From an uncultured Eisenbergiella sp. (GTDB lineage: Bacteria > Bacillota > Clostridia > Lachnospirales > Lachnospiraceae), in NCBI GenBank assembly GCA_947626995.1, contig CANQUI010000006.1, positions 1-57,348 of the forward strand: 57,348 bases of DNA, in the 5' to 3' direction. The notes below the pieces were generated by a model. That model was not told where the DNA came from and did not search any database. It was given only the letters and a program-made list of their open reading frames with translations. Below, piece by piece: positions 33,745 to 43,509 of this stretch. Both the position numbers and the translations under genes were made by a program. The stretch's first letter is position 1, and each line of letters begins with the position of its first letter.

Positions 33745-34611
33745 TTATGCCTCGCAAATCCAGCGGCCCGACGCGCCGCAGGGGAGCACCAGATTGCTGC
33801 AAGAAAGCGGCAGACCGATTTCATCCGCTTCGACCTGTCCGCCCAGGCGGTTTGCGATGCAGATTTGAAGCAGGTAACGCAGCACGGCGGGCTGCAGCCC
33901 CGTGGTGTAGGAATTGATCAAAAAGAAGCAAGCGTCACGGGAGAGAATCTGTGCGGTTCGTTCCAGGAGCGGATAAAGGTGGTCCTCGATCTTCCAGATC
34001 TCGCCCCTGGGCCCTCTGCCGTAGGAGGGCGGATCCATGATGATCCCGTCGTAATGATTGCCGCGCCGGATTTCCCGTTCCACAAATTTTACGCAGTCGT
34101 CCACCAGCCAGCGGATCGGAGCGTCGGCAAGGCCGCTGGCGGCCGCGTTTTCCCTGGCCCAGGTGACCATGCCCCGGGACGCGTCCACATGGGTCACCGC
34201 CGCGCCCGCGCGGGCGGCGGACAGCGTGGCACCGCCCGTATAGGCGAAAAGATTCAGTATTTTAAGAGGCCGGCCGGCATTTTGGATGATGGAAGAAAAC
34301 CAGTCCCAGTTGACCGCCTGCTCCGGGAAAAGGCCGGTGTGCTTGAAGTGAAACGGCTTGAGGCGGAAGGTCAGATCCCGATAGCCGATCGACCATTCCT
34401 GCGGAAGCCGGAAAAATTCCCACTCGCCGCCGCCCTTCGTACTGCGGTGATAGTGTCCGTTTTTTTGGCTCCAGCCAGGATGCAGCCGGGGCGTATTCCA
34501 GATGACCTGAGGGTCGGGACGTACTAACAGATACTCCCCCCACCGTTCCAGCTTTTCTCCGCCGGAGGTATCCAGCACTTCATAATCCTTCCAGTGATCC
34601 GCAACCCACAT
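33745..34611 (-). CDS. Class I SAM methyltransferase, RlmI/RlmK-like
   Basis: 288 residues, similar to the catalytic half of RlmI/RlmKL 23S rRNA cytosine/guanine methyltransferases. Motif I is ILNLFAYTGGATLSAARAGA (near 120-139), then THVDASRGMVTWARENA (SAM ribose binding) and the catalytic IMDPPSYGRG motif near residue 205. A PUA domain is not evident. The N-terminal segment (ADHWKDYEVLDTSGGEKLERWG) is typical of a subgroup of small stand-alone enzymes. Its target is therefore not certain. ATG 34611 has AAGGAAGG nine nt upstream, and the gene diverges from nagA. Confidence 0.82.
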   Translation of the reverse strand: MWVADHWKDYEVLDTSGGEKLERWGEYLLVRPDPQVIWNTPRLHPGWSQKNGHYHRSTKGGGEWEFFRLPQEWSIGYRDLTFRLKPFHFKHTGLFPEQAVNWDWFSSIIQNAGRPLKILNLFAYTGGATLSAARAGAAVTHVDASRGMVTWARENAAASGLADAPIRWLVDDCVKFVEREIRRGNHYDGIIMDPPSYGRGPRGEIWKIEDHLYPLLERTAQILSRDACFFLINSYTTGLQPAVLRYLLQICIANRLGGQVEADEIGLPLSCSNLVLPCGASGRWICEA

Positions 34612-34661
34612 GACAAGAATCCTTCCTTAATAATATAGAAACAAATCGGGAAACTAGAGCC

Positions 34662-34690
34662 ATTATAACCGACCTTTGCCCAAAAAGCAA
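34662..34690 (-). promoter_or_regulatory. Promoter of the RlmI-like gene
   Basis: Minus strand: TTGCTT (34690-34685), 17-nt spacer, perfect TATAAT (34667-34662), 50 nt before the ATG. Confidence 0.7.
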
Positions 34691-34697
34691 CATGTGC

Positions 34698-34726
34698 TGG
34701 CAGCGGCGGCCTTTCTTTGTTATAAT
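34698..34726 (+). promoter_or_regulatory. Promoter of nagA
   Basis: TGGCAG (34698-34703), 17-nt spacer, perfect TATAAT (34721-34726), 34 nt before the ATG. It diverges from the RlmI-like promoter. Confidence 0.55.
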
Positions 34727-34760
34727 GCAAAAGACGAAAGAAGGAACGGAGGAAAATAAG

Positions 34761-35915
34761 ATGGCGGTGGTCATCGCAGGGGGAATGGTATATCGGGATC
34801 ACACTTTTTGCCGGGAGGATCTTCTGATCGAGGGCGGGCGGATCCGTCAGATCGGGACCGTCCGGCAAGAGGGCGCGCAGGTGTATCCGGCGGACGGGCT
34901 GTTTGTGGCGCCCGGTTTTCTTGACGTGCATACCCACGGCGCGGCGGGGGTGGATCTCAATGAGGCCCGGGCAGAGGAACTGGAGAAGCTGTGCCGGTTT
35001 TTTGCCGCCCACGGGACCACCGGCTTTCTGGGATCTATCCTGACGGACCGTTTTTCGCAGACCATGCGGTGTATCGGGGAATACCGGCGATGGAAGGAAG
35101 GGGAGCATCGGGGGGCCTGTCTGGAGGGGCTGCATCTGGAAGGGCCGTTTCTGTCTCCCGCCTATAAGGGGGCGATGCCGGAGCAGTTTCTGCAAAAAGG
35201 GAATATCGGCCTTTTGCGAAGGTATCAGGAGGCGGCGGACGGCGCGATCCGGTACCTGACGGTGTCGCCGGAGGTAGAGGGGATCGGGGAGCTGATCCGG
35301 GAGGCGTCCCGTATGGGAATCCGGGTGTCGGTGGGACATTCCGGGGCCGATTATAAGACCACCCGGGCGGCCATCGCCTGCGGGGCGGCGGCCGCCACGC
35401 ATACGGGAAACGCCATGAGGCCGTTGGACAGGCATGAGCCCGGTATTTTCGGGGCGGTGCTGGAGGACGAAGGAATCTATGCCGAAATGATCTGTGACGG
35501 GAAGCATCTCCATCCGGGAATCGTGCGCCTTATCACAAGGCTCAAGGGGACGGACCGGATCCTCCTGGTCACGGATTCCATCATGGCCGCCGGGATGCCC
35601 GACGGCGACTACCGGCTGGGCGTTCATGAGGTGACCGTAAAGCAGGGCGACGCAAGGCTGAAACATACCGGCGTCAGAGCGGGCAGTACGCTGACCATGG
35701 ACCGGGCGTTTCGAAACCTGATGGCGTTTACCGGCTTAAAGCCGGCCCAGGCGCTTCCTGCGCTGACGGAAAACCCGGCGCGTCTTCTCGGCCTTTGGGA
35801 CCAGGTGGGTTTTTTGGAGGAAGGAAAGCGGGCGAATCTGGTCCTGCTGGACGGCCGGATGCGCGTCCGAAGGACCATGGTGGACGGCGTTTGGTGCACG
35901 TTTGGGGACGACTGA
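34761..35915 (+). CDS. nagA: N-acetylglucosamine-6-phosphate deacetylase
   Basis: Amidohydrolase converting GlcNAc-6-phosphate to glucosamine-6-phosphate in amino-sugar recycling and use. The 384-residue protein has the first metal motif DVHTHGAAGVDL (about 59-70), the metal-binding LEGPFLSPAYKGAM (Glu near 131), SVGHSGADY (His near 193), THTGNAM (His near 214) and the catalytic Asp in LLVTDSIMAAGMPDG near residue 272. ATG 34761 has GGAGG upstream and gives the usual AVVIAGGMVY start. It stands alone between its own promoter and the rpsJ promoter. No nagB or PTS gene is adjacent here. Confidence 0.93.
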   Translation: MAVVIAGGMVYRDHTFCREDLLIEGGRIRQIGTVRQEGAQVYPADGLFVAPGFLDVHTHGAAGVDLNEARAEELEKLCRFFAAHGTTGFLGSILTDRFSQTMRCIGEYRRWKEGEHRGACLEGLHLEGPFLSPAYKGAMPEQFLQKGNIGLLRRYQEAADGAIRYLTVSPEVEGIGELIREASRMGIRVSVGHSGADYKTTRAAIACGAAAATHTGNAMRPLDRHEPGIFGAVLEDEGIYAEMICDGKHLHPGIVRLITRLKGTDRILLVTDSIMAAGMPDGDYRLGVHEVTVKQGDARLKHTGVRAGSTLTMDRAFRNLMAFTGLKPAQALPALTENPARLLGLWDQVGFLEEGKRANLVLLDGRMRVRRTMVDGVWCTFGDD

Positions 35916-35934
35916 AAAAAATTTAAAAAAATGC

Positions 35935-35963
35935 TTGCTTTTTCCAATAGGATCGGTTATAAT
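35935..35963 (+). promoter_or_regulatory. S10 operon promoter
   Basis: TTGCTT (35935-35940), 17-nt spacer, perfect TATAAT (35958-35963), preceded by an A/T-rich upstream element (AAAAAAATTTAAAAAAATG). It leaves a leader of about 297 nt before rpsJ. Confidence 0.8.
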
Positions 35964-35969
35964 TTGAGG

Positions 35970-36266
35970 TGCTGTGACATGATAGCGAGGATGCGTGAGG
36001 TTGCTGCGCAGGGAAAATACATAATCCCGGCAGGTTTTTACGCGGAGCGAATGTCAAGTTAGAAAACTGACGACAAGTCACTGTACCAATCAACAGCGCC
36101 TGTCGGCGATAGGCAGATGATACCGCCTGCAGGAGGAACGTGGGAGTCTACGGTAAGGGAAAGAGATCCTTTCCGGGTTGCTTACCGGCAGGACACACAC
36201 GGGAGAGTGTACAGTCACCGCTTGTCGCACTTATTTCAAAAGCGCGAAAAGGAGGCGACTTTTTTT
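35970..36266 (+). promoter_or_regulatory. Long structured leader of the S10 operon
   Basis: About 297 nt of untranslated leader fill the gap from nagA to rpsJ. A two-tier hairpin lies at 36151-36187: CGGTAAG/CTTACCG outside and GGAAAG/CTTTCC inside. TCAAGTT/AACTGA (36054-36070) forms another with a bulged A. GCCT, AGGC and GCCT segments around 36098-36130 can pair alternatively. A 23-codon ORF lies at 35991-36062. The length and alternative pairing suggest autogenous control of the operon, as L4 does in enterobacteria, but the ligand here is unknown. Confidence 0.5.
35991..36062 (+). CDS. Possible 23-residue leader peptide
   Basis: ATG at 35991 after AGCGAGG opens a 23-codon frame (MREVAAQGKYIIPAGFYAER...) that ends at TAG 36060-36062, inside the first hairpin of the rpsJ leader. 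It has no similarity I recognise. It may be a translated leader peptide or an accidental frame in a conserved structured RNA. Confidence 0.25.
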   Translation: MREVAAQGKYIIPAGFYAERMSS

Positions 36267-36584
36267 ATGGCAACTCAGGTAATGCGGATTACACTGAAGG
36301 CTTACGACCACCAGCTGGTGGATGCGTCTGCAAAGAAGATCATCGAAACGGTCAGGAAAAACGGAGCACAGGTGAGCGGACCGGTACCCCTTCCCACCAA
36401 AAAGGAAGTGGTGACGATTCTGAGAGCCGTTCACAAGGATAAGGATTCCAGAGAGCAGTTCGAGCGCAGGACGCACAAGAGACTGATCGATATCATCACC
36501 CCCACCAACAAGACGGTGGACGCTCTGCAGAGACTGGAAATGCCCGCAGGCGTGTATATTGATATCAAAATGAAGAACAGATAA
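36267..36584 (+). CDS. rpsJ: 30S ribosomal protein S10
   Basis: 105-residue S10 (NusE) of the 30S head, also the transcription antitermination partner of NusB. Sequence from [20 protein letters not shown] to [12 protein letters not shown] is canonical. ATG 36267 follows AAAAGGAGG. It is the first gene of the S10-spc series after a long leader. The 114 nt to rplC include a GAATGG/CCATTC hairpin (36607-36634 region). Confidence 0.97.
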   Translation: MATQVMRITLKAYDHQLVDASAKKIIETVRKNGAQVSGPVPLPTKKEVVTILRAVHKDKDSREQFERRTHKRLIDIITPTNKTVDALQRLEMPAGVYIDIKMKNR

Positions 36585-36698
36585 GCAACCTCTACAAAGA
36601 CGTATGAATGGTCCGACGGCCTCTTGCCTTCCCATTCAGGCAAAGCAGGAGAAGGAGCCGAGAACATTCCGCTATGTAGAAAATCAAGGAGGTCAAAA

Positions 36699-37382
36699 AT
36701 GAAAAAAGGTATTTTAGCGATCAAGGTGGGTATGACCCAGATATTCAACGATGACGGCGCGCTGATCCCGGTGACCGTTCTGCAGGCGGGCCCCTGTGTG
36801 GTCACGCAGGTCAAGACGGTGGAGAACGACGGATACGAAGCGGTTCAGGTGGGATTTTTGGACAAGAAAACAAAGATCATCAACCGGGACAAGGCGGGCA
36901 AGAAAGACGTCATCCACAGACACGGCGTCAATAAGGCCCAGAAAGGGCATTTCGACAAGGCGGGCGTATCCTGCAAGAGATATGTGAGAGAGTTCCGCTT
37001 TGAAAATGCGTCCGAATATACCTGCGCGCAGGAGATCACAGCCGACATCTTTGCAGAAGGCGACAGAGTGGATGCCACCGCCGTCAGCAAGGGCAAAGGC
37101 TTCCAGGGCGCCATCAAGAGATACGGACAGCACAGAGGCCCCATGGCGCACGGTTCCAAGTTCCATCGCCATCAGGGTTCCAACGGTTCCGCCACGACGC
37201 CCGGCCGCGTGTTCAAGGGCAAAGGGATGCCCGGTCACATGGGCTGCGTGAAGGTTACGGTCCGGAATCTGGATGTTGTCAGAGTGGACGCACAGAAGAA
37301 TCTGATTCTGGTAAAAGGTGCGGTACCGGGACCTAAGAAAGCTTTGGTTACACTGAAAGAAACCACCAAGGTGGAAGCTTAA
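36699..37382 (+). CDS. rplC: 50S ribosomal protein L3
   Basis: 227-residue L3, a 50S assembly-initiating protein that reaches the peptidyl-transferase region. It opens with [19 protein letters not shown] and contains the conserved [22 protein letters not shown] loop (in two segments, about 125-150) and [18 protein letters not shown] 36699 follows CAAGGAGG; an in-frame upstream ATG at 36624 lacks a ribosome site and gives an atypical N-terminus. Confidence 0.97.
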   Translation: MKKGILAIKVGMTQIFNDDGALIPVTVLQAGPCVVTQVKTVENDGYEAVQVGFLDKKTKIINRDKAGKKDVIHRHGVNKAQKGHFDKAGVSCKRYVREFRFENASEYTCAQEITADIFAEGDRVDATAVSKGKGFQGAIKRYGQHRGPMAHGSKFHRHQGSNGSATTPGRVFKGKGMPGHMGCVKVTVRNLDVVRVDAQKNLILVKGAVPGPKKALVTLKETTKVEA

Positions 37383-37405
37383 ATTAGGAAAGGAGGAACA
37401 CACAG

Positions 37406-38026
37406 ATGGCAAAAGTAGCTGTTTATAATATGGAAGGCAAACAAGTAGACACACTGGAATTAAACGATGCCGTTTTTGGCGTGGAAGTCAACGAGCATCT
37501 GGTTCACATGGCAGTGGTGCAGCAGCTTGCCAACAATCGTCAGGGCACGCAGAAGGCCAAGACCCGTTCCGAGGTTTCCGGCGGCGGAAGAAAGCCCTGG
37601 AGACAGAAGGAAACCGGTCATGCAAGACAGGGCTCCACAAGAGCGCCCCAGTGGACCGGCGGCGGCGTGGTGTTTGCGCCCGTTCCCAGAGATTATTCTT
37701 TCAAGATCAACAGAAAAGAGAAGAGGGCCGCGTTAAAGTCCGTGCTGACCGACAAGGTGGCGAATTCGAATCTGGTGGTCGTGGACGAACTGAAATTCGA
37801 TGAGATCAAAACGAAGAATTTCGTGACGGTGATGCAAAATCTGAACGTGAAGAACGGTCTGGTGGTCGTCAACGAAATCGATTCCAATGTTATGATGAGC
37901 GCACGGAACATTCCCACTGTGAAAATGGCGCTGCCCAGCACCATCAACGTATATGACGTGCTCCGGGCAGGCAAGCTGGTTCTGACCAGAGACGCCGTCA
38001 AGACGATCGAGGAGGTATACGCATAA
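37406..38026 (+). CDS. rplD: 50S ribosomal protein L4
   Basis: 206-residue L4, which lines the nascent-peptide exit tunnel. The tunnel loop is present ([20 protein letters not shown], about 52-71, then [19 protein letters not shown]). In enterobacteria L4 represses the S10 operon; whether it acts on the long rpsJ leader here is unknown. Its TAA shares an A with the rplW ATG. Confidence 0.97.
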   Translation: MAKVAVYNMEGKQVDTLELNDAVFGVEVNEHLVHMAVVQQLANNRQGTQKAKTRSEVSGGGRKPWRQKETGHARQGSTRAPQWTGGGVVFAPVPRDYSFKINRKEKRAALKSVLTDKVANSNLVVVDELKFDEIKTKNFVTVMQNLNVKNGLVVVNEIDSNVMMSARNIPTVKMALPSTINVYDVLRAGKLVLTRDAVKTIEEVYA

Positions 38027-38325
38027 TGGCTGACATCAAATATTACGACGTGATCCTCAAACCCGTCATCACCGAAAAAAGCATGGCCGGTATGAGCGAC
38101 AAAAAATATACCTTCTTGGTAAATCCGGAAGCGAATAAGTCTCAGATCAAAGAGGCTGTGGAGAAGATGTTCGAGGGCGTCAAGGTGGCCAAGGTCAATA
38201 CCTTAAACGCGCCCGGAAAGAAAAAACGCCGCGGCATGGTGGTAGGACGCACGGCCAAGATCAAAAAGGCCTACGTCACGCTGACGGCGGACAGCAAAGA
38301 GATCGAGATCTTTGCGGGACTGTAA
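38026..38325 (+). CDS. rplW: 50S ribosomal protein L23
   Basis: 99-residue L23 at the tunnel exit, docking site for trigger factor and SRP. The start [15 protein letters not shown] and the [18 protein letters not shown] loop are canonical. Its ATG overlaps the rplD stop by 1 nt (TAATG), so translation is coupled. 65 nt separate it from rplB. Confidence 0.97.
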   Translation: MADIKYYDVILKPVITEKSMAGMSDKKYTFLVNPEANKSQIKEAVEKMFEGVKVAKVNTLNAPGKKKRRGMVVGRTAKIKKAYVTLTADSKEIEIFAGL

Positions 38326-38390
38326 GAGCACGGCCCTGCGCATATGTGCAAAAAAGCACGATAATAAATTGAGTTAAAGGAGAAATCATC

Positions 38391-39233
38391 ATGGGAATTA
38401 AAACCTATAATCCCTATACACCATCCAGAAGAAATATGACCGGTTCTGATTTTTCCGAGATCACAAAGAAAGCTCCCGAAAAGAGCCTGTGCGTATCTCT
38501 GAAAAAGAATTCCGGCCGTAACAATCAGGGCAAGATCACGGTCCGGCATCATGGCGGCGGCGTCCGCAGGCAGTACAGAATGGTGGACTTTAAACGGTTC
38601 AAGGACGGCATCCCGGCAACGGTGCTGGGGATTGAATACGATCCCAACAGAACGGCGAATATCGCGCTGATCTGCTATGCGGACGGACAAAAGTCCTATA
38701 TTATCGCACCCGAAGGACTGAAGGTGGGACAAAAGATCATGAACGGATCCGAAGCGGAAGTGAGAGTGGGCAACTGCCTGCCGCTGTCCGAGATCCCCGT
38801 CGGTACCCAGGTACACAATATCGAGTTATATCCCGGCAAGGGCGGCCAGATGGTCCGTTCCGCCGGCAACAGCGCACAGCTGATGGCAAAAGAAGGCAAA
38901 TACGCAACCTTAAGGCTCCCCTCCGGTGAAATGAGAATGGTGCTGCTGACATGCCGCGCTACCGTGGGCATCGTCGGCAACGGAGACCACAACCTGATCA
39001 ACTACGGAAAAGCCGGACGGAAGCGTCACATGGGCATCCGTCCTACCGTTCGCGGTTCCGTCATGAACCCCAATGACCACCCCCACGGCGGCGGCGAAGG
39101 CAAGACCGGCATCGGCCGTCCCGGCCCGAGCACTCCCTGGGGCAAACCGGCGCTTGGCTTAAAGACGCGTAAGTCTAAGAAGGCTTCCAACAAGCTGATC
39201 GTGAGAAGAAGAGACGGCAAGGCGATCAAATAA
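38391..39233 (+). CDS. rplB: 50S ribosomal protein L2
   Basis: 280-residue L2, needed for subunit joining and peptidyl transfer. It contains the RNA-binding segments ([19 protein letters not shown]), the [20 protein letters not shown] core and the C-terminal GVMN-type loop, here [20 protein letters not shown], with the conserved His of the peptidyl-transferase arm near residue 231. Start ATG 38391 follows AAAGGAG. Confidence 0.97.
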   Translation: MGIKTYNPYTPSRRNMTGSDFSEITKKAPEKSLCVSLKKNSGRNNQGKITVRHHGGGVRRQYRMVDFKRFKDGIPATVLGIEYDPNRTANIALICYADGQKSYIIAPEGLKVGQKIMNGSEAEVRVGNCLPLSEIPVGTQVHNIELYPGKGGQMVRSAGNSAQLMAKEGKYATLRLPSGEMRMVLLTCRATVGIVGNGDHNLINYGKAGRKRHMGIRPTVRGSVMNPNDHPHGGGEGKTGIGRPGPSTPWGKPALGLKTRKSKKASNKLIVRRRDGKAIK

Positions 39234-39253
39234 TTATCAGGAGGAGAAGAACA

Positions 39254-39535
39254 ATGGCAAGATCACTGAAAAAAGGACCGTTTGCAGATGCCAGCCTGCT
39301 AAAGAAAGTAGATGCGCAGAACGCCTCCGGGCAGAAACAGGTCATCAAGACCTGGTCCCGCCGTTCCACCATTTTCCCGTCCTTCGTTGGACACACATTT
39401 GCAGTGCATGACGGCCGTAAGCATGTTCCGGTATATGTAACTGAAGATATGGTTGGCCATAAGCTTGGCGAGTTCGTTGCGACCAGAACCTACAGAGGTC
39501 ATGGAAAAGACGAAAAGAAGTCAAAGGTAAGATAA
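39254..39535 (+). CDS. rpsS: 30S ribosomal protein S19
   Basis: 93-residue S19 of the 30S head (A-site finger contact). The canonical start [18 protein letters not shown] and [20 protein letters not shown] are present. Ribosome site CAGGAGGAG directly precedes the ATG. It is 20 nt after rplB and 19 nt before rplV. Confidence 0.97.
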   Translation: MARSLKKGPFADASLLKKVDAQNASGQKQVIKTWSRRSTIFPSFVGHTFAVHDGRKHVPVYVTEDMVGHKLGEFVATRTYRGHGKDEKKSKVR

Positions 39536-39554
39536 TCGAAAGGAGGTTTTATTC

Positions 39555-39944
39555 ATGGCTAAAGGACATAGATCCCAGATCAAAAGAGAAAGAAACGCGA
39601 ATAAAGATACAAGACCTTCTGCTAAATTATCTTACGCAAGAGTGTCTGTAACAAAAGCATGTTTTGTACTGGACGCCATCAGAGGCAAGGATATTGACAC
39701 CGCGCTGGCTATTGTAACGTACAATCCCAGATACGCTTCCAGCCTTGTGAAAAAACTGCTTGAATCCGCCGTTGCAAACGCGGAGAACAATAACGGTCTG
39801 AAAAGAGAGAACCTCTATGTTGCAGAGTGTTATGCGACCAGCGGTCCGATCATGAAGAGGATCAGACCGAGAGCCCAGGGCAGAGCATACAGGATATTGA
39901 AGAGAATGAGCCATATCACTGTTGTGCTGGATGAGAAAAAGTAG
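39555..39944 (+). CDS. rplV: 50S ribosomal protein L22
   Basis: 129-residue L22, whose long beta hairpin lines the exit tunnel. The hairpin region reads PIMKRIRPRAQGRAYRILKR near residues 97-116, the macrolide-resistance hot spot, and looks wild type. The start has a longer charged N-terminus (AKGHRSQIKRERNANKDTRP) than the E. coli protein, as is usual in Clostridia. Confidence 0.97.
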   Translation: MAKGHRSQIKRERNANKDTRPSAKLSYARVSVTKACFVLDAIRGKDIDTALAIVTYNPRYASSLVKKLLESAVANAENNNGLKRENLYVAECYATSGPIMKRIRPRAQGRAYRILKRMSHITVVLDEKK

Positions 39945-39956
39945 GAGGAAAGAGTA

Positions 39957-40619
39957 ATGGGACAGAAGGTTAATCCTCATGGTTTAAGAGTCGGCGTGAT
40001 CAAGGACTGGGATTCCAAATGGTATGCGGATTCCGAGTACGCGGATTATTTGGTAGAAGATTACGAAATCAGAAAATTTTTAAAGAAGAAGCTGTATTCT
40101 GCGGGCGTTTCCAAAATTGAAATCGAAAGAGCGTCCGACAGGCTGAAGGTGATCCTTTATACGGCAAAGCCCGGCGTTGTCATCGGCAAGGGCGGCGCGG
40201 AGATCGAAGTGACCAAGAAAGAGCTGTCCAAGCTGACCGACAAAAAGGTTCTGGTGGACATCAAGGAGATCAAGCGCCCCGACAAGGACGCGCAGCTGGT
40301 GGCGGAGAACATCGCGCAGCAGCTGGAAAACCGCGTATCCTTCAGAAGAGCCATGAAATCCTGTATCGGCAGGACCATGAAGTCCGGCGCCCTCGGCATT
40401 AAGACCGCGTGTGCAGGCCGGCTGGGCGGCGCGGATATTGCCCGTACGGAGTTTTACAGCGAGGGAACCATCCCGCTGCAGACGTTGAGAGCGGATATTG
40501 ATTACGGCTTTGCGGAGGCCAATACCACCTACGGAAAAGTCGGCGTCAAGGTTTGGATCTATAAAGGCGAGGTACTTCCTGCGAAGGGAAACAAGGAAGG
40601 GAGCGATAAATCATGTTAA
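39957..40619 (+). CDS. rpsC: 30S ribosomal protein S3
   Basis: 220-residue S3 with an N-terminal KH domain ([19 protein letters not shown], GxxG loop near residue 75) and the mRNA-entry helicase-site residues in the C-terminal half. Start [20 protein letters not shown] is canonical. It overlaps rplP by 7 nt. Confidence 0.97.
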   Translation: MGQKVNPHGLRVGVIKDWDSKWYADSEYADYLVEDYEIRKFLKKKLYSAGVSKIEIERASDRLKVILYTAKPGVVIGKGGAEIEVTKKELSKLTDKKVLVDIKEIKRPDKDAQLVAENIAQQLENRVSFRRAMKSCIGRTMKSGALGIKTACAGRLGGADIARTEFYSEGTIPLQTLRADIDYGFAEANTTYGKVGVKVWIYKGEVLPAKGNKEGSDKSC

Positions 40620-41050
40620 TGCCAAAAAGAGTAAAACGCCGCAAACAGTTCCGCGGTTCCATGAAGGGAAAGGCGCTGCGCGGCAATACGATCACCTACG
40701 GTGAATATGGTCTGGTGGCGTTAGAGCCCTGCTGGATCAAGTCCAATCAGATTGAAGCAGCCCGTATCGCACTGACGCGTTATACGAAGCGTGTCGGCCA
40801 GGTCTGGATCAAGATCTTCCCCGACAAGCCCGTGACGGCGAAACCGGCTGAAACTCGTATGGGTTCCGGAAAGGGAACTCTGGAATTCTGGGTGGCGGTG
40901 GTAAAACCCGGACGCGTCCTGTTTGAGATCGCGGGCGTTCCGGAGGAATCCGCAAAGGAAGCGTTACGTCTTGCGATGCACAAGCTTCCCTGCAAGTGCA
41001 AGATCGTTTCAAAAGCAGATTTGGAAGGCGGTGTGGCAAATGAAAGCTAA
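40613..41050 (+). CDS. rplP: 50S ribosomal protein L16
   Basis: 145-residue L16 near the A-site tRNA elbow. [19 protein letters not shown] is the usual Firmicutes start, with an alternative ATG two codons in. The [22 protein letters not shown] core is present. It overlaps rpsC upstream (7 nt) and rpmC downstream (11 nt). Confidence 0.97.
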   Translation: MLMPKRVKRRKQFRGSMKGKALRGNTITYGEYGLVALEPCWIKSNQIEAARIALTRYTKRVGQVWIKIFPDKPVTAKPAETRMGSGKGTLEFWVAVVKPGRVLFEIAGVPEESAKEALRLAMHKLPCKCKIVSKADLEGGVANES

Positions 41051-41252
41051 GAAATATTTAGAGGAGTTAAACGGCAAATCCGCAGCGGATTTAACGCAGG
41101 AATTGGTGGCCGCGAAGAAAGAACTTTTCAATTTAAGATTCCAGAACGCAACGAACCAGCTTGACAATACTGCCAGGATCCGGGAAGTGAGAAAGAACAT
41201 TGCCAGAATTCAGACAGTGATCACGCAGAAGACCAAAGTTGCTGAATCATAA
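41040..41252 (+). CDS. rpmC: 50S ribosomal protein L29
   Basis: 70-residue two-helix L29 near the tunnel exit. The sequence [21 protein letters not shown] and the [19 protein letters not shown] hairpin identify it. The ATG lies inside the end of rplP (11-nt overlap) with AAGGCGG upstream. Confidence 0.95.
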   Translation: MKAKKYLEELNGKSAADLTQELVAAKKELFNLRFQNATNQLDNTARIREVRKNIARIQTVITQKTKVAES

Positions 41253-41280
41253 AAGTCTGTCCAGAAAGGAGTAAACTGAC

Positions 41281-41535
41281 GTGGAGCGTAATTTGAGAAA
41301 GACTCGTACCGGTAAGGTCGTAAGCAATAAAATGGACAAAACGATCGTCGTTGCGATCGAGAACCATGTAAAGCATCCTCTTTACAAAAAGATCGTAAAG
41401 AAGACCTACAAGCTGAAAGCGCACGACGAGAAAAATGAGTGCAACATTGGCGACACGGTAAAGGTCATGGAGACCAGACCTCTGTCCAAGGATAAAAGAT
41501 GGAGACTTGTGGAGATCATTGAGAGAGCCAAATAA
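41281..41535 (+). CDS. rpsQ: 30S ribosomal protein S17
   Basis: 84-residue OB-fold S17, a primary 16S rRNA binder. It starts with GTG after AGAAAGGAG. The segments [20 protein letters not shown] and [21 protein letters not shown] are canonical. Confidence 0.97.
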   Translation: MERNLRKTRTGKVVSNKMDKTIVVAIENHVKHPLYKKIVKKTYKLKAHDEKNECNIGDTVKVMETRPLSKDKRWRLVEIIERAK

Positions 41536-41567
41536 ATAACGGCAATTAAGTTGGAAGGAGAATTATT

Positions 41568-41936
41568 ATGATTCAACAGGAAACAAGACTGAAAGTTGCC
41601 GATAACACCGGTGCCAAGGAAATCCTGTGCATCAGAGTTATGGGTGGCTCTACCAGACGATATGCGAATATCGGGGATATCATCGTTGCCAGCGTCAAAG
41701 ATGCAACGCCCGGCGGGGTTGTAAAGAAGGGCGACGTGGTGAAGGCCGTGGTGGTCCGTTCCGTCAAGGGGATGCGCCGCAAGGACGGTTCTTATATCAG
41801 ATTCGATGAAAATGCTGCCGTCATCATCAAGGATGACAAGACGCCCAGGGGGACCCGTATCTTTGGGCCGGTAGCGCGTGAGCTTCGTGATAAGCAGTTT
41901 ATGAAGATTGCTTCTCTGGCTCCGGAAGTATTATAG
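41568..41936 (+). CDS. rplN: 50S ribosomal protein L14
   Basis: 122-residue L14, which contacts 16S rRNA at an inter-subunit bridge. The canonical start [20 protein letters not shown] and the C-terminal [24 protein letters not shown] (read in segments) are complete. Ribosome site GGAAGGAG. Confidence 0.97.
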   Translation: MIQQETRLKVADNTGAKEILCIRVMGGSTRRYANIGDIIVASVKDATPGGVVKKGDVVKAVVVRSVKGMRRKDGSYIRFDENAAVIIKDDKTPRGTRIFGPVARELRDKQFMKIASLAPEVL

Positions 41937-41947
41937 GAGGTGCCTGC

Positions 41948-42259
41948 ATGTCTACCATGAAAATCAAAAAAGGCGATACCGTAAAGGTCATTGCCGGCAA
42001 AGATAAAGAGAAAGAGGGAAAGGTGATCGCCGTTGACAAAAAGACCGGCCGTGTGACCGTGGAAAAGATCAATATGGTGACCAAGCACACCAAGCCCTCG
42101 GCTGCAAACCAGAACGGCGGCATTATCCAGAAGGAAGCTCCGATTGATATTTCCAACGTCATGTACGTTCATAAAGGAAAAGCGACGCGTGTTGGCTTCA
42201 AAATAGAGAACGGCAAAAAAGTACGTTTCGCCAAATCCACCGGCGACGTGATCGATTGA
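41948..42259 (+). CDS. rplX: 50S ribosomal protein L24
   Basis: 103-residue L24, an assembly initiator with an N-terminal KOW motif ([20 protein letters not shown]). The [20 protein letters not shown] loop is typical. It follows rplN by 11 nt. Confidence 0.97.
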   Translation: MSTMKIKKGDTVKVIAGKDKEKEGKVIAVDKKTGRVTVEKINMVTKHTKPSAANQNGGIIQKEAPIDISNVMYVHKGKATRVGFKIENGKKVRFAKSTGDVID

Positions 42260-42282
42260 TCTTAGGAAAGGAGGCTAATAGC

Positions 42283-42822
42283 GTGAGCAGACTGAAAAGC
42301 ATGTACAAAGACGAGATCGTACCCGCTATGATCAAGAAATTTGGATATAAAAATGTGATGGAAGTTCCCAAGCTCGACAAGATCGTCGTCAACATGGGCG
42401 TTGGCGAGGCGAAGGAAAACGCCAAGATCCTGGAGTCGGCCATGAAGGATATGGAAACCATCACGGGCCAGAAAGCCATCGTTACCAAGGCGAAAAATTC
42501 CGTCGCCAACTTCAAGATCCGTGAGGGCATGGCGATCGGCTGTAAGACGACTCTTCGCGGCGAGAAAATGTATGATTTCATGGATCGCCTCGTAAATCTG
42601 GCGCTTCCCCGTGTGCGTGACTTCCGCGGCGTGAGCGCGGATTCCTTTGACGGCAGAGGAAATTATGCGCTGGGCATCAAGGAACAGCTCATTTTCCCTG
42701 AAATCGACTATGATAAGGTGGACAAAGTCAGAGGTATGGATGTGATCGTGGTTACCACGGCAAAAACAGACGAAGAGGCGCGCGAATTGCTGAGACTGTT
42801 CGGTATGCCTTTTGCGAAGTAA
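42283..42822 (+). CDS. rplE: 50S ribosomal protein L5
   Basis: 179-residue L5, part of the 5S rRNP. I place the start at GTG 42283, eight nt after AAAGGAGG, giving the expected length and the usual [15 protein letters not shown] start. An in-frame ATG at 42256 overlaps rplX and lacks a site. The [15 protein letters not shown]-like core and C-terminal [15 protein letters not shown] are present. Confidence 0.96.
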   Translation: MSRLKSMYKDEIVPAMIKKFGYKNVMEVPKLDKIVVNMGVGEAKENAKILESAMKDMETITGQKAIVTKAKNSVANFKIREGMAIGCKTTLRGEKMYDFMDRLVNLALPRVRDFRGVSADSFDGRGNYALGIKEQLIFPEIDYDKVDKVRGMDVIVVTTAKTDEEARELLRLFGMPFAK

Positions 42823-42841
42823 GAAGGAGGTAAATGGATTC

Positions 42842-43027
42842 ATGGCTAAAACAGCAATGAAGATGAAACAGCAGCGTAACCCGAAGTTTTCCGTAAGAGA
42901 ATATACGCGCTGCAGGATTTGCGGTCGTCCCCATTCCGTTTTAAGAAAATACGGCATTTGCAGAATTTGTTTCCGCGAATTGGCATACAAGGGACAGATC
43001 CCCGGCGTTAAGAAGGCCAGCTGGTAA
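42842..43027 (+). CDS. rpsN: 30S ribosomal protein S14, zinc-binding type
   Basis: 61-residue short S14 (type Z) with zinc ligands Cys24, Cys27, Cys40 and Cys43 (CRIC and CRIC). A long, zinc-free paralogue is not in this window, so this copy depends on zinc. ATG 42842 follows AGAAGGAGG. Confidence 0.97.
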   Translation: MAKTAMKMKQQRNPKFSVREYTRCRICGRPHSVLRKYGICRICFRELAYKGQIPGVKKASW

Positions 43028-43045
43028 GAAGGAGGGTAAATCACA

Positions 43046-43447
43046 ATGACAATGAGCGATCCTATTGCAGATATGCTTACGAGAATCCGTAATGCAAATA
43101 CTGCAAAACATGATACGGTAGATGTACCTGCATCCAAAATGAAACTGGCCATTGCGCAGATCCTTCTGGACGAGGGTTACATCAAGAAATATGACGTGCT
43201 GGATGAGGGCGCTTTCAAGACGATCCATATCACCTTAAAATATGGCGAGGATAAGAATGAAAAGGTGATTTCCGGCATCCGCAGAATTTCCAAACCCGGT
43301 CTGCGCGTGTACGCCAGCAGGGAAGAGCTGCCCAGAGTATTAGGCGGACTTGGCATTGCGATCATTTCCACCAACCAGGGCGTTGTCACCGATAAGAAGG
43401 CGAGAGAGCTGCAGGTCGGCGGCGAGGTGCTCGCATACGTCTGGTAA
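43046..43447 (+). CDS. rpsH: 30S ribosomal protein S8
   Basis: 133-residue S8, the 16S helix 21 binder that represses the spc operon in E. coli. [19 protein letters not shown] and the C-terminal [22 protein letters not shown] are canonical. ATG 43046 or 43052 are both possible after AGAAGGAGG; the first is used. Confidence 0.97.
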   Translation: MTMSDPIADMLTRIRNANTAKHDTVDVPASKMKLAIAQILLDEGYIKKYDVLDEGAFKTIHITLKYGEDKNEKVISGIRRISKPGLRVYASREELPRVLGGLGIAIISTNQGVVTDKKARELQVGGEVLAYVW

Positions 43448-43509
43448 TACGGCCGAAGGATACGGCCGGTGAAGCTGAAAATCAAACATGATAAAATGGA
43501 GGTACGGGC

